NCBI GenBank assembly: GCA_965601975.1
Contig: OZ271856.1
Location: 1,612,001-1,676,000 of the forward strand
DNA length: 64,000 bases
Direction: 5' to 3'
Origin: JANQIO01 sp965601975
Lineage (GTDB): Bacteria; Pseudomonadota; Gammaproteobacteria; Pseudomonadales; Halieaceae
Part shown: positions 1-8,093 of the stretch, piece by piece
Layout of the letters: the number at the start of each line of letters is the position of its first letter
Numbering within the stretch: position 1 is the first letter of the stretch
Program-made: the position numbers and the translations under genes
Notes under the pieces: generated by a model
The model's database searches: none
The model's input: the letters and a program-made list of their open reading frames with translations, nothing else
Told to the model about the DNA's origin: nothing

Positions 1-945
1 GAGGTCACGGCAGAGCACTCTGAGCTGCTCAGCCGGATCGGCTCGGCCACCGGCGCGAGGGTGGGCACCGACACCTTCCCGCCGCGCATTGCCCGCGGCG
101 CCGGCCGTGCGAAGATCGAACGTTTGCCCTACCTGGCGGAGCTCGCCATCGATCACATCAAGGACATCGAGTGCCTGATCCTGGTGGGCTGCAAGCCCCC
201 GGTGTCGTTCTTTGCCTACCCCAACGTGCCCAGCGTGATCGCGCCCGAGGGCTGCGAGGAAATCACCCTGGCGGTGCCCGGCGACGACATCACCGCCTGC
301 CTCGAAGACCTGCTGGCCGCCGTCAATGGCCAGGACGCCGAGGCCGAGTACCACGAGTTCACGCTGCCGGAGCTTGTCAGCGGTGACCTGGACGTGAATG
401 CGGTGGGTGCGGCCTTTGCCTACTACCTGCCCGAAAACGCCATTGTGGTCGACGAGGGCATCACCTCCGGTATCTACTGCGTGGGCTACTCGGAGACTGC
501 GCGCCAGCACGACTGGCTCAACCAGACCGGCGGCAGTATCGGTTTCGGCCTGCCCAATGCGGTGGGCGCGGCCCTGGCCTGCCCAGACCGCAAGGTGGTC
601 TGCCTGGAGGGTGACGGCTCTGCCATGTACACGATCTCTGCCCTGTGGAGCATGGCGCGTGAAGACCTGGACGTCACCGTGATCATCTTCAACAACCGCA
701 AGTACTCCATCCTCGAGCTGGAATTCTCGCGCACGGGCGCCCGCGGCGGCGTGCCCGGCCCCAAGGCCGCCAGCATGCTCGACGTGGGCAAGCCGGACAT
801 GGACTTCGTTGCCATGGCGGAGGGGATGGGTGTGAAGGCCTTCCGCGCCACCACGGCGGACGAGTTCAACCAGCAGTTCGCCGACGCCATGGCGCAGCGC
901 GGCCCGGTGCTGATCGACGCGGTCATCCCCACCGCCTGGAGTTGA
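1..945 (+). CDS. Acetolactate synthase large-subunit-like ThDP enzyme, C-terminal part (5' end outside window)
   Basis: The reading frame is open from base 1, so the gene begins upstream and only about 314 C-terminal residues are seen. They cover the end of the central domain and the C-terminal thiamine-diphosphate domain. The ThDP/Mg motif is clear: GDGSAMYTISALW followed about 25 residues later by NN (IIFNNRKYS). The family (acetolactate synthase, benzoylformate decarboxylase, benzaldehyde lyase) joins or decarboxylates 2-oxo acids. No small regulatory subunit follows, so this is probably a catabolic or IlvB-like paralog rather than the biosynthetic IlvBH enzyme. The exact substrate cannot be read from this fragment. 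Confidence 0.85.
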   Translation, partial: EVTAEHSELLSRIGSATGARVGTDTFPPRIARGAGRAKIERLPYLAELAIDHIKDIECLILVGCKPPVSFFAYPNVPSVIAPEGCEEITLAVPGDDITACLEDLLAAVNGQDAEAEYHEFTLPELVSGDLDVNAVGAAFAYYLPENAIVVDEGITSGIYCVGYSETARQHDWLNQTGGSIGFGLPNAVGAALACPDRKVVCLEGDGSAMYTISALWSMAREDLDVTVIIFNNRKYSILELEFSRTGARGGVPGPKAASMLDVGKPDMDFVAMAEGMGVKAFRATTADEFNQQFADAMAQRGPVLIDAVIPTAWS

Positions 946-999
946 TGCTCCTGCGAGAGCCCGCCAGGGTTTATACTCAATGCCGGGTATTCAATTTGA

Positions 1000-1025
1000 C
1001 CCGGGCAGGGGATTAACTGCCCGGG
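1000..1025. promoter_or_regulatory. Stem-loop in the leader of the oad operon
   Basis: A perfect 9-bp inverted repeat, CCCGGGCAG and CTGCCCGGG, flanks an 8-base loop 18 bases before the oadG start. A TATACT hexamer lies just upstream at 972-977 and may be a -10 box, but no good -35 box is spaced from it. There is no T-tract, so it does not look like a factor-independent terminator of the preceding gene. It could be a leader structure or an operator. Confidence 0.4.
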
Positions 1026-1043
1026 GCTGCACAGGGGACGGGC

Positions 1044-1289
1044 TTGGCTGACAATCTGATATCCCAGGGCGTGGAACTCATGCTGTTCGGCATGGGCACT
1101 GTCGTGGTGTTTCTCACCCTGCTGGTCTTCATCACCTCGGGCATGTCGGCCCTGGTGGCGAAGTACTGGCCGCCACCTGAACCTGCCGCGCCGGCATCGC
1201 CCGCGGTCGACGGCAGGACCCTCGCGGTGATTTCCGCCGCGATCCACCAGCACCGATCCACACACAAAACCGGGAACCGTCAATCATGA
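1044..1289 (+). CDS. oadG: Oxaloacetate decarboxylase gamma subunit
   Basis: This is an 81-residue protein with one N-terminal membrane helix (about residues 12-33, LMLFGMGTVVVFLTLLVF) followed by a short Pro/Ala-rich cytoplasmic tail. That is the layout of OadG, which anchors and assembles the sodium-pumping oxaloacetate decarboxylase and binds Zn through its tail. The start is TTG at 1044; a later ATG would cut into the membrane helix. It overlaps oadA by 4 bases (ATGA), so the two are translationally coupled. The identity rests on the helix and on the G-A-B gene order. Confidence 0.88.
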   Translation: MADNLISQGVELMLFGMGTVVVFLTLLVFITSGMSALVAKYWPPPEPAAPASPAVDGRTLAVISAAIHQHRSTHKTGNRQS

Positions 1290-3085
1290 GCACAAATCCC
1301 CTGGGCATTACCGATGTGGTGTTGCGCGATGCCTCGCAGTCACTGCTGGCGACGCGCGTACGGCTGGAAGACATGCTGCCGATCGCGGACAAGCTCGACC
1401 GGGTCGGATTCTGGTCGCTGGAGTCCTGGGGCGGCGCGACCTTTGATGCCTGCATCCGCTACCTCGGGGAAGATCCCTGGGAGCGCATTCGCGAGCTGAA
1501 AAAGGCCATGCCGAATACGCCGCAGCAGATGCTGTTCCGCGGCCAGAACATTCTCGGCTATCGGCACTACGCCGACGACGTGGTGGACAAGTTCGTCGAG
1601 CGCGCCGCGGTCAACGGGGTGGACGTGTTCCGCGTGTTTGACGCCATGAATGACATGCGCAACATCGAGCGTGCGCTGACCGCGGTGAAGCGTGTCGGCA
1701 AGCACGCCCAGGGAACGATCGCCTATACATTGAGCCCGGTGCACACCATCGACACCTGGGTGGAGCAGGGCAAGCGCATCGAGGAGATGGGTGCTCACTC
1801 CATCGCCATCAAGGACATGGCGGGCTTGCTCAGCCCCTATGCCGGCTTTGAGCTGGTCTCGCGGCTCAAGCAGTCCTGCGACATCCCGATACACATGCAG
1901 TGCCATGCGACCACGGGCCTGTCCACGGCCACGTATCTCAAATGTATCGAGGCGGGTATCGACAACGTCGACACCTCGATCTCGTCCATGTCCATGACCT
2001 ACGGTCACTCACCGACGGAAACGGTGGTGTCCATGCTGCAAGGCACCGATCGAGACACAGGGCTCGATATCGGCCTGCTGGAAGAAATCGCTGCCTACTT
2101 CCGCGACGTGCGCAAGAAGTACGCGAAGTTCGAGGGCTCCCTGCGCGGGGTCGACAGCCGCATCCTGGTGGCGCAGGTGCCCGGCGGCATGCTCACCAAC
2201 ATGGAAAACCAGCTGCGCGAGCAGGGCGCCACCGACAAGCTCGACGAAGTGCTGGAGGAAATCCCGCGCGTTCGCCAGGACCTGGGGTATATCCCGCTGG
2301 TCACGCCCACCTCCCAGATCGTCGGCACCCAGGCGGTAATCAACGTGCTCACCGGCGAGCGTTTCAAGTCGATTTCCCGTGAGACCGCCGGCGTCCTCAA
2401 GGGCGAATACGGCGCCACGCCGGCGCCGGTGAACGGCGAGTTGCAGGCGCGGGTGCTGGAGGGCGCCGAGCCCATCACCGGTCGCCCCGCGGACCAGATC
2501 GAGCCGGAACTGGACAAGCTGACCGACGAACTCAAGTCGCTGGCCAGTGAGAAGGGCATCGACCTCGCCGGCGGCGATCACCTGGTCGACGATGTGCTGA
2601 CCTTCGCCCTGTTCCCGCAGATCGGCCTCAAGTTCCTGGAGAACCGCGGCAACCCGGATGCTTTCGAACCGGCCCCGGGCAGCGAGCCCGAACCCGCGCC
2701 TGCACCGGCGGCCGCCGCACCCGCACCCGCGGGCGCGTCGGTCTATACCGTCACCGTGGACGGCCAGAGCTATGTGGTCGAGGTCAGCGAGGGCGGCGAC
2801 GTGGTGGCCGCTGCACCGGTTGCCGCGGCACCGGCCGCAGCGCCGGCGCCCGCTCCCGCGGCATCGAGTGCCGCCGCGCCGGTGCCCGCACCGCTGGCGG
2901 GCAACATCTTCAAGGTCTGTGTGAAAGCCGGCGATCACGTCAATGAAGGTGATGTGATCGTGATCCTCGAGGCCATGAAGATGGAAACCGAGGTGCGCGC
3001 TCCGCGCGCCGGTACCGTCGGCGAAGTCAGCGTGTCCGAGGGCGACAAGGTCGCGGTCGGCGACAGCCTGCTGACCCTGGGCTGA
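1286..3085 (+). CDS. oadA: Oxaloacetate decarboxylase alpha subunit, biotin-containing
   Basis: The 599-residue protein carries out the carboxyltransferase step: oxaloacetate gives pyruvate and carboxybiotin. The N-terminal HMGL-like TIM barrel shows the metal-site motif RDASQS near residue 15 and the HMQCHATTG motif. A middle PYC/OADA domain and two Ala/Pro-rich linkers (around residues 465-485 and 510-540) follow. The biotinyl domain at the C terminus has the AMKM motif with biotin acceptor Lys565. Carboxybiotin is passed to membrane subunit OadB, which decarboxylates it and exports Na+. The gene lies between oadG and oadB with tight spacing. Confidence 0.96.
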   Translation: MSTNPLGITDVVLRDASQSLLATRVRLEDMLPIADKLDRVGFWSLESWGGATFDACIRYLGEDPWERIRELKKAMPNTPQQMLFRGQNILGYRHYADDVVDKFVERAAVNGVDVFRVFDAMNDMRNIERALTAVKRVGKHAQGTIAYTLSPVHTIDTWVEQGKRIEEMGAHSIAIKDMAGLLSPYAGFELVSRLKQSCDIPIHMQCHATTGLSTATYLKCIEAGIDNVDTSISSMSMTYGHSPTETVVSMLQGTDRDTGLDIGLLEEIAAYFRDVRKKYAKFEGSLRGVDSRILVAQVPGGMLTNMENQLREQGATDKLDEVLEEIPRVRQDLGYIPLVTPTSQIVGTQAVINVLTGERFKSISRETAGVLKGEYGATPAPVNGELQARVLEGAEPITGRPADQIEPELDKLTDELKSLASEKGIDLAGGDHLVDDVLTFALFPQIGLKFLENRGNPDAFEPAPGSEPEPAPAPAAAAPAPAGASVYTVTVDGQSYVVEVSEGGDVVAAAPVAAAPAAAPAPAPAASSAAAPVPAPLAGNIFKVCVKAGDHVNEGDVIVILEAMKMETEVRAPRAGTVGEVSVSEGDKVAVGDSLLTLG

Positions 3086-3087
3086 TT

Positions 3088-4389
3088 ATGGAAAACCTCT
3101 ACGGCCTGTGGGCATCCTCCGGCCTGGCCCAGCTGCAGGCGGGCCAGCTGGTGATGATCCTCATCGGCTTTGTGCTCTTGTACCTGGCCATTGTCAGGAA
3201 CTTCGAGCCGCTGCTGCTGGTGCCGATCGGTTTCGGCGGCATTCTCGCCAATATCCCCGCCGCGGGGCTGGCCCTGCCGGCCATCGAACGCGCCCTGGCC
3301 ACGGGCGATCCGTTATTGATTGGCCAGATGGCGGAAGCGCTGGGGCAGGCGGCGTCGGTCACGGGCAAGGAGCTGCTGGCGGCCTACGATACCGCGGATC
3401 TTTCCGCCCGCGTGATGGTTGATGCGATTGTCGCCTCAGGCGGTTTCGGCGACGGCATGCTCTACACCTTCTATACCGTCGCCATTGCCAGCGGCGTGGC
3501 GCCGCTGGTGATTTTCATGGGCGTGGGCGCCATGACCGATTTCGGCCCGCTGCTGGCTAACCCGAAAACCCTGTTCCTGGGAGCGGCCGCCCAGTTCGGC
3601 ATCTTTGCCACGGTGCTCGGTGCCGTGGGGCTGTCCCACTACGGGCTGATGGATTTCAGCCTCGCGGACGCCGCGGCCATCGGCATCATCGGCGGCGCCG
3701 ACGGTCCCACCGCCATCTACGTGTCGAGCATCCTGGCCCCGGACCTGCTGGGCCCGATTGCCGTGGCGGCCTATTCCTACATGGCGCTGGTGCCGCTGAT
3801 CCAGCCGCCGATCATGAAAGCGCTGACCACCGAGGAAGAGCGCCGAATCGAAATGGTCCAGCTGCGCCCGGTGGGCCGCACGGAAAAGATTCTCTTCCCG
3901 CTGTTGTTGCTGGTGCTGGTGGCGCTGTTGCTGCCGGACGCGGCGCCGCTGCTGGGCATGTTCTGCTTCGGCAACCTGATGAACGAATGCGGCGTGGTAG
4001 ACCGGCTCAGTGACACGGCCCGCAACGCCCTGATCAACATCACCACGATATTCCTGGGCCTCTCGGTGGGCTCGAAGCTGGTCGCCGACAAGTTCCTCGA
4101 TGTGAACACGCTGGGCATTCTAGGCCTCGGGGTCATCGCCTTCGGCATCGGCACCGCCTCCGGCGTCCTGATCGCCAAGTTCATGAACCGTATGAGCAAG
4201 ACGCCCATCAATCCCCTGATCGGCTCCGCGGGCGTGTCCGCCGTGCCCATGGCAGCGCGGGTCTCCAACCGGATAGGATTGGAAGCCAACCCGCAGAACT
4301 TCCTGTTGATGCATGCCATGGGGCCCAATGTGGCAGGCGTGATCGGTTCTGCGGTGGCGGCCGGCGTGATGATCTCGCTGGTGGGTTGA
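3088..4389 (+). CDS. oadB: Oxaloacetate decarboxylase beta subunit, Na+ pump
   Basis: This 433-residue polytopic membrane protein has about nine or more hydrophobic helices. The hallmark segment GGADGPTAIYVSSILAP (around residues 202-218) contains the conserved aspartate of the sodium and carboxybiotin site of the OadB/GcdB/MmdB family. A second conserved half includes FGNLMNECGVVDRLSDTARN. It decarboxylates carboxybiotin and couples this to Na+ export across the inner membrane. It starts 2 bases after oadA. The sodium dependence fits a marine organism. Confidence 0.96.
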   Translation: MENLYGLWASSGLAQLQAGQLVMILIGFVLLYLAIVRNFEPLLLVPIGFGGILANIPAAGLALPAIERALATGDPLLIGQMAEALGQAASVTGKELLAAYDTADLSARVMVDAIVASGGFGDGMLYTFYTVAIASGVAPLVIFMGVGAMTDFGPLLANPKTLFLGAAAQFGIFATVLGAVGLSHYGLMDFSLADAAAIGIIGGADGPTAIYVSSILAPDLLGPIAVAAYSYMALVPLIQPPIMKALTTEEERRIEMVQLRPVGRTEKILFPLLLLVLVALLLPDAAPLLGMFCFGNLMNECGVVDRLSDTARNALINITTIFLGLSVGSKLVADKFLDVNTLGILGLGVIAFGIGTASGVLIAKFMNRMSKTPINPLIGSAGVSAVPMAARVSNRIGLEANPQNFLLMHAMGPNVAGVIGSAVAAGVMISLVG

Positions 4390-4399
4390 GGACTTTGCA

Positions 4400-4972
4400 A
4401 TGACACAGCGCTTTATCGTCGGCATCACCGGTGCGTCCGGCGTGATCTATGGCATCCGCGCCCTGGAGGCGTTGGCCAAACAGCCCGACGTGGAGAGCCA
4501 CCTGATTCTCTCGGAATCTGCCGAGGTCAACATCGCCATCGAGACCGGCTACAAGGTCGAGGATGTCAAAGCCCTGGCCGACGTGACCCATAACGACAGC
4601 AACCTGGCGGCGAGCATCGCCAGTGGCTCTTTCAAAACCGCCGGCATGATGGTCATTCCCTGCAGCATCAAGACCCTGTCAGGCATTGCCAACAGCTACG
4701 CGGAATCCCTGATCGTGCGGGCGGCGGATGTGGTGCTGAAGGAGGGCAGGAAACTGGTGCTGGTGGTGCGCGAAACGCCGCTGCATCTGGGCCACCTGAA
4801 GCTGCAGGTGCAGGCGGCGGAGGCGGGGGCGCTAATCCTGCCGCCGGTGCCGGCCTTCTACCACGAGCCCCGGGACATCGACGACATCATCAATCACACC
4901 GTGGGCCGTGTGTTCGATCAGTTCGACCTGGACCACGATCTCTACACCCGCTGGGGTTCACCCCGTCAGTAG
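4400..4972 (+). CDS. ubiX: UbiX flavin prenyltransferase
   Basis: The 190-residue flavoprotein belongs to the UbiX/Pad1 family. It prenylates FMN to make the cofactor of the UbiD decarboxylase, which acts in ubiquinone synthesis. The N-terminal GITGASGVIYGIR segment is the typical FMN/phosphate loop, and the late segment LVLVVRETPLHLGHL is a family signature. The length is normal. It begins 10 bases after oadB and may be co-transcribed with it, although no functional link is known. It converges with the following amidohydrolase gene. Confidence 0.94.
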   Translation: MTQRFIVGITGASGVIYGIRALEALAKQPDVESHLILSESAEVNIAIETGYKVEDVKALADVTHNDSNLAASIASGSFKTAGMMVIPCSIKTLSGIANSYAESLIVRAADVVLKEGRKLVLVVRETPLHLGHLKLQVQAAEAGALILPPVPAFYHEPRDIDDIINHTVGRVFDQFDLDHDLYTRWGSPRQ

Positions 4973-4975
4973 AAA

Positions 4976-6421
4976 CTATTTCCGATAGTCCAGGGGCGGG
5001 TCGCGGTCGCCCAGCAGCGGCTGGTAGTCGAACTGCCGGCCGCGCAGCGACAGCCACTCTTCCTGGGCTTCCGCGATCAGCACCGGGTCTTCGTACAGGC
5101 GGATGGCCGTCAACGCCATGCTCTTGGCGGCCAGCAACATGCCCTTGCTGCCGATGCTGGTGCCGCCGGCGGCGACCGCCTGCCAGGTATGGGCGGCGGT
5201 GCCCGGCACCCAGGTGGCGGTATTGAGGTCGACGGTGGGCGCCATCCAGCTCACATCCCCCACATCGGTGGATCCCGAACTCTTCTGGATCTCGTCGCTC
5301 CACTCGGTGACGAATTTCTCACTGCCAAGGCCGCGTCTGGGAGTCCCGGCATAGGTCTTGACCAGTTTCTTCGCGAAGCGCTGCTCCTCCCGGTCGTACT
5401 CGATGCCGCCAAACGTCTCCAGGCTGTGGTGCATGACGCGGGCCAGGGTCACGTTCGGCAGCACGTTGTAGTTGCCGTGGATGATTTCCCATTCCACCTC
5501 GGTGCCCGTTCCCAGGGCGGCGCCGCGGGCCGCGTTTTCTACCCAGGCCCAGATGGGCACGATCTGGTCGGGGCTGGGCGCGCGCACGTAGTAGAACACC
5601 TCGGCAAATTCCGGCACCACGTTCGGCGCCGTGCCGCCGCGAGTGATCACGTAGTGCAGGCGGGTAGAGGTGGGCACGTGCTCCCGCATCAGGTTGACCA
5701 TGTGGTTCATCGCTTCCACGCCGTCCAGCGCAGAGCGGCCGCGCTCCGGTGCGGCAGCCGCGTGGCTGGCCTTGCCCGTAAAGCGGAATTTCGCCGAGCG
5801 GTTTGCCAGCGTGGTGCGCGGGCGGGCATTGTTGCGGTCGCTGGGGTGCCAGTGAATGACGGTATCGACGTCGTCGAACAATCCCGCCCGCACCATGTAC
5901 ACCTTGCCGGAGCCGCCTTCCTCGGCGGGTGTGCCGTAGAGGCGCACGGTGCCCCGGGTGCCGGTCTGCTCCAGCCATTGCTTCACGGTGATGGCGGCGG
6001 CGACCGAACCGGCCCCAAACAGGTGGTGTCCGCAGGCGTGGCCCGCCGTGCCTCCGGGCACCGCCTTGCGCTCGGGCAGGGCCTGCTGGGACACGCCGGG
6101 CAGGGCGTCGAATTCCGCCAGGATGCCGATGATGGGCTCGCCTTTTCCGAAGCTCGCCACGAAGCTGGTGGGGATGCCGGCGACGCCGGTTTCGATCTCA
6201 AATCCCGCCTCCGACAGGGCCTGCTGCAGCCGCGCGCTGGAGCGCTCTTCCTGGTAGCCGACTTCCGCCCAGTTCCAGATGTCCATGGCCATGTCGCTGT
6301 AGGCGGCGGACGCAGATTCCACCGCACTGTCCACCATTTGCGCGGAGTCGTCTGCGAACGCGCCGGCCGGCAGCAGGGTGAAAAGCAGCAGCGAGGCTGC
6401 CAGCTGGGTTTGCAACTTCAT
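4976..6421 (-). CDS. Exported M20-family amidohydrolase/metallopeptidase
   Basis: The 481-residue product starts with a signal peptide (MKLQTQLAASLLLFTLLPAGAFA), which is why the ATG at 6421 is preferred over upstream starts. The M20 zinc motifs are present: HACGHHLFGAG, the PAEEGG pair of acidic residues, and HWHPSD. A dimerisation domain sits in the middle. The closest recognised group is AbgB-like or aminobenzoyl-glutamate/N-acyl amino acid amidohydrolases, which cleave amide bonds. The substrate is unknown, and a periplasmic location is inferred from the signal. It converges with ubiX (3-base gap) and is divergent from the xdhC-like gene. Confidence 0.88.
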   Translation of the reverse strand: MKLQTQLAASLLLFTLLPAGAFADDSAQMVDSAVESASAAYSDMAMDIWNWAEVGYQEERSSARLQQALSEAGFEIETGVAGIPTSFVASFGKGEPIIGILAEFDALPGVSQQALPERKAVPGGTAGHACGHHLFGAGSVAAAITVKQWLEQTGTRGTVRLYGTPAEEGGSGKVYMVRAGLFDDVDTVIHWHPSDRNNARPRTTLANRSAKFRFTGKASHAAAAPERGRSALDGVEAMNHMVNLMREHVPTSTRLHYVITRGGTAPNVVPEFAEVFYYVRAPSPDQIVPIWAWVENAARGAALGTGTEVEWEIIHGNYNVLPNVTLARVMHHSLETFGGIEYDREEQRFAKKLVKTYAGTPRRGLGSEKFVTEWSDEIQKSSGSTDVGDVSWMAPTVDLNTATWVPGTAAHTWQAVAAGGTSIGSKGMLLAAKSMALTAIRLYEDPVLIAEAQEEWLSLRGRQFDYQPLLGDRDPPLDYRK

Positions 6422-6445
6422 CAGGTACTCCAACGCGACTCCTGC

Positions 6446-6464
6446 GGCCGAGTATACTTCGGCC
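6446..6464. promoter_or_regulatory. Dyad in the divergent promoter region between amidohydrolase and xdhC-like gene
   Basis: The 71-base region between the two divergent starts holds a 6-bp inverted repeat, GGCCGA and TCGGCC, around the 7-base centre GTATACT. The centre contains TATACT, a good match to a -10 box reading toward the xdhC-like gene. It may be a promoter overlapped by an operator. The motif is short and low in complexity, so confidence is low. Confidence 0.3.
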
Positions 6465-6492
6465 CCTGAAGCTAGCAAATGAAGGCTCATGC

Positions 6493-7440
6493 ATGCACAG
6501 CGTTGACCAGCAGGTGCTGGAACACCTGGTGACCTGGCTCAAAGCCGGCCAGCGCGCCTGGCTCTGCACCATTGTCGCTACATTCGGCTCCTCGCCGCGC
6601 CCCGTGGGGTCGCTGTTTGCCTGTGCCGACAGCGGCGCCACCGCAGGCTCCCTGTCCGGCGGCTGCGTGGAAGACGACCTGGTGGAGAAACTGCTCGCCG
6701 GGGACGTCACCAGGATCGAGAGGCGCGAATACGGCGTCAGCGCCGAGGAGAACGAGCGCCTGGGGCTGCCCTGCGGCGGCCGCCTGGAAATACTGGTCGA
6801 ACCCCTGTCCGATGCCGACCTGCCCCTGTTGGAACGCCTGCTGGAAGCCGTCGCCGAGCGCCGCTACCTGGCCCGGCGGGTGCAGCTCGCCGACGGTCAC
6901 AGCGATCTGCAGTCGGCCGAGGGCTATGCCCCGCTGGCGATCGACGATGACAACCTGGTCCAGACATTCGGGCCCCGCTATCGCATGCTGCTGATCGGCG
7001 CGGGCGCACTCTCCGAGACCCTGTCCCAGCTCGCCTCGGCCATGGACTACCAGGTGTTGATCAACGATCCCCGCGAAGATGTGCTGGCGCGCTGGGAGGG
7101 AGAGGCGGTGCAACGCATTGGCGGCATGCCCGACGACGCCGTGCGGGAATACGCCGGCGACCGGCATTGCATTGTGCTGACCCTGACCCACGACCCGCGC
7201 ATCGATGACATGGCCCTGATGGAAGCCCTGGAACACGAGCTGTTCTACATCGGGGCGCTCGGCTCCGTGCGAACCACTGAAAAACGCCTGGTCAGGCTCA
7301 GGCAGCTGGGCCTGGACGATCAGCAGCTGGCGCGCCTGCACGCCCCGGTGGGCCTGCCCATCGGCAGCAAGACCCCCATGGAAATTGCCATCGCCATCCT
7401 CGCCGAACTGACCCAGCTGCGCAGCAGCCGGCGGCAATGA
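6493..7440 (+). CDS. XdhC/CoxI family molybdoenzyme maturation protein
   Basis: The 315-residue protein has the N-terminal XdhC/CoxI region (WLCTIVATFGSSPRPVGSLF, GSLSGGCVEDDLVEKL) and a C-terminal Rossmann-like domain beginning LLIGAGALSETLSQLA. XdhC proteins bind molybdenum cofactor, promote its sulfuration and insert it into xanthine-dehydrogenase or CO-dehydrogenase type enzymes. It overlaps the next gene by 4 bases, and that partner is a MocA-like cytidylyltransferase. No molybdoenzyme gene lies in the window, so the client enzyme must be encoded elsewhere. Confidence 0.9.
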   Translation: MHSVDQQVLEHLVTWLKAGQRAWLCTIVATFGSSPRPVGSLFACADSGATAGSLSGGCVEDDLVEKLLAGDVTRIERREYGVSAEENERLGLPCGGRLEILVEPLSDADLPLLERLLEAVAERRYLARRVQLADGHSDLQSAEGYAPLAIDDDNLVQTFGPRYRMLLIGAGALSETLSQLASAMDYQVLINDPREDVLARWEGEAVQRIGGMPDDAVREYAGDRHCIVLTLTHDPRIDDMALMEALEHELFYIGALGSVRTTEKRLVRLRQLGLDDQQLARLHAPVGLPIGSKTPMEIAIAILAELTQLRSSRRQ

Positions 7441-7982
7441 TCGGTGCGTTGGTATTGGCCGCCGGTGCCTCGCGGCGCTTCGGCAGCGACAAGCGTGGCT
7501 ACCTGCTTGACGGCAGGCCGATGCTCGCGCGAACCCTGGAGGCCGTGCAGGCGGCGGATCTGGCCTGCCGGGTCTGCCTGGGCCCCGAAGATGGGTACAT
7601 CCCGCTGATGCTGGGATTGCCGGGACTGGAATTCATCGAATGCCCCAACGCGGCAAGCGGCATGGGTGCGACCCTGGCGGACGGTGTTCGTGCCTGCACT
7701 GACTGGGACGCCCTGCTGGTGGTGCTCGGAGATATGCCCTGGGTGACGCCGGACACCTACCGCAACCTGGCTGCAGCGCTGGAGCGCGATGCCATCGTCC
7801 AGCCCGAATTCGAGGGCCGACCCGGCCAGCCGGTGGGCTTTGGCGCCGACTTCTTCCCGGAGCTGATGGCCCTGGAGGGGGATATCGGCGGCCGCGACCT
7901 CCTGCGCCGGCACCCGCAGGCGCTCAGGCGGCTCCCGGTGGGGGATTCGGGCATCCATCGCGACCTGGATGAACCCTTGTAA
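7437..7982 (+). CDS. MocA/MobA-like molybdenum cofactor nucleotidyltransferase
   Basis: The 181-residue NTP-transferase-fold protein begins LVLAAGASRRFGSDKR, the nucleotide-binding loop of the MobA/MocA family. The metal-site segment VVLGDMPWVTPDTY contains the conserved GDMP. MocA makes molybdopterin cytosine dinucleotide, the cofactor form used by xanthine-oxidase family enzymes. The pairing with an xdhC-like gene through an ATGA overlap supports this over GTP-using MobA. It is slightly short for the family, but both key motifs are present. Confidence 0.85.
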   Translation: MIGALVLAAGASRRFGSDKRGYLLDGRPMLARTLEAVQAADLACRVCLGPEDGYIPLMLGLPGLEFIECPNAASGMGATLADGVRACTDWDALLVVLGDMPWVTPDTYRNLAAALERDAIVQPEFEGRPGQPVGFGADFFPELMALEGDIGGRDLLRRHPQALRRLPVGDSGIHRDLDEPL

Positions 7983-8008
7983 TCCGGGGTGCTACGAACC
8001 GTTTGGGC

Positions 8009-8062
8009 GTTAACATGTCTTAACACTGCCGGGTTTTATATTGCACCCCCCAACCCTATAAT
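8009..8062 (+). promoter_or_regulatory. Candidate promoter of the type II secretion operon
   Basis: A perfect TATAAT hexamer at 8057-8062 lies 31 bases before gspC, with a weak TTTTAT 17 bases further upstream as a possible -35 box. An inverted repeat, GTTAA then six bases then TTAAC, sits at 8009-8024, a place where a regulator could act. This is the only non-coding gap of note before the gsp genes, so the operon probably starts here. Confidence 0.45.
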
Positions 8063-8093
8063 CGCCGCAAGAGACTTCACGCGCTGAGAACTA

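Noticed and set aside
5189..6469. Long plus-strand open frame opposite the M20 amidohydrolase
   Set aside because: It is a shadow of the GC-rich codon pattern of the real gene, with no family resemblance; the minus-strand frame has clear zinc motifs and a signal peptide.
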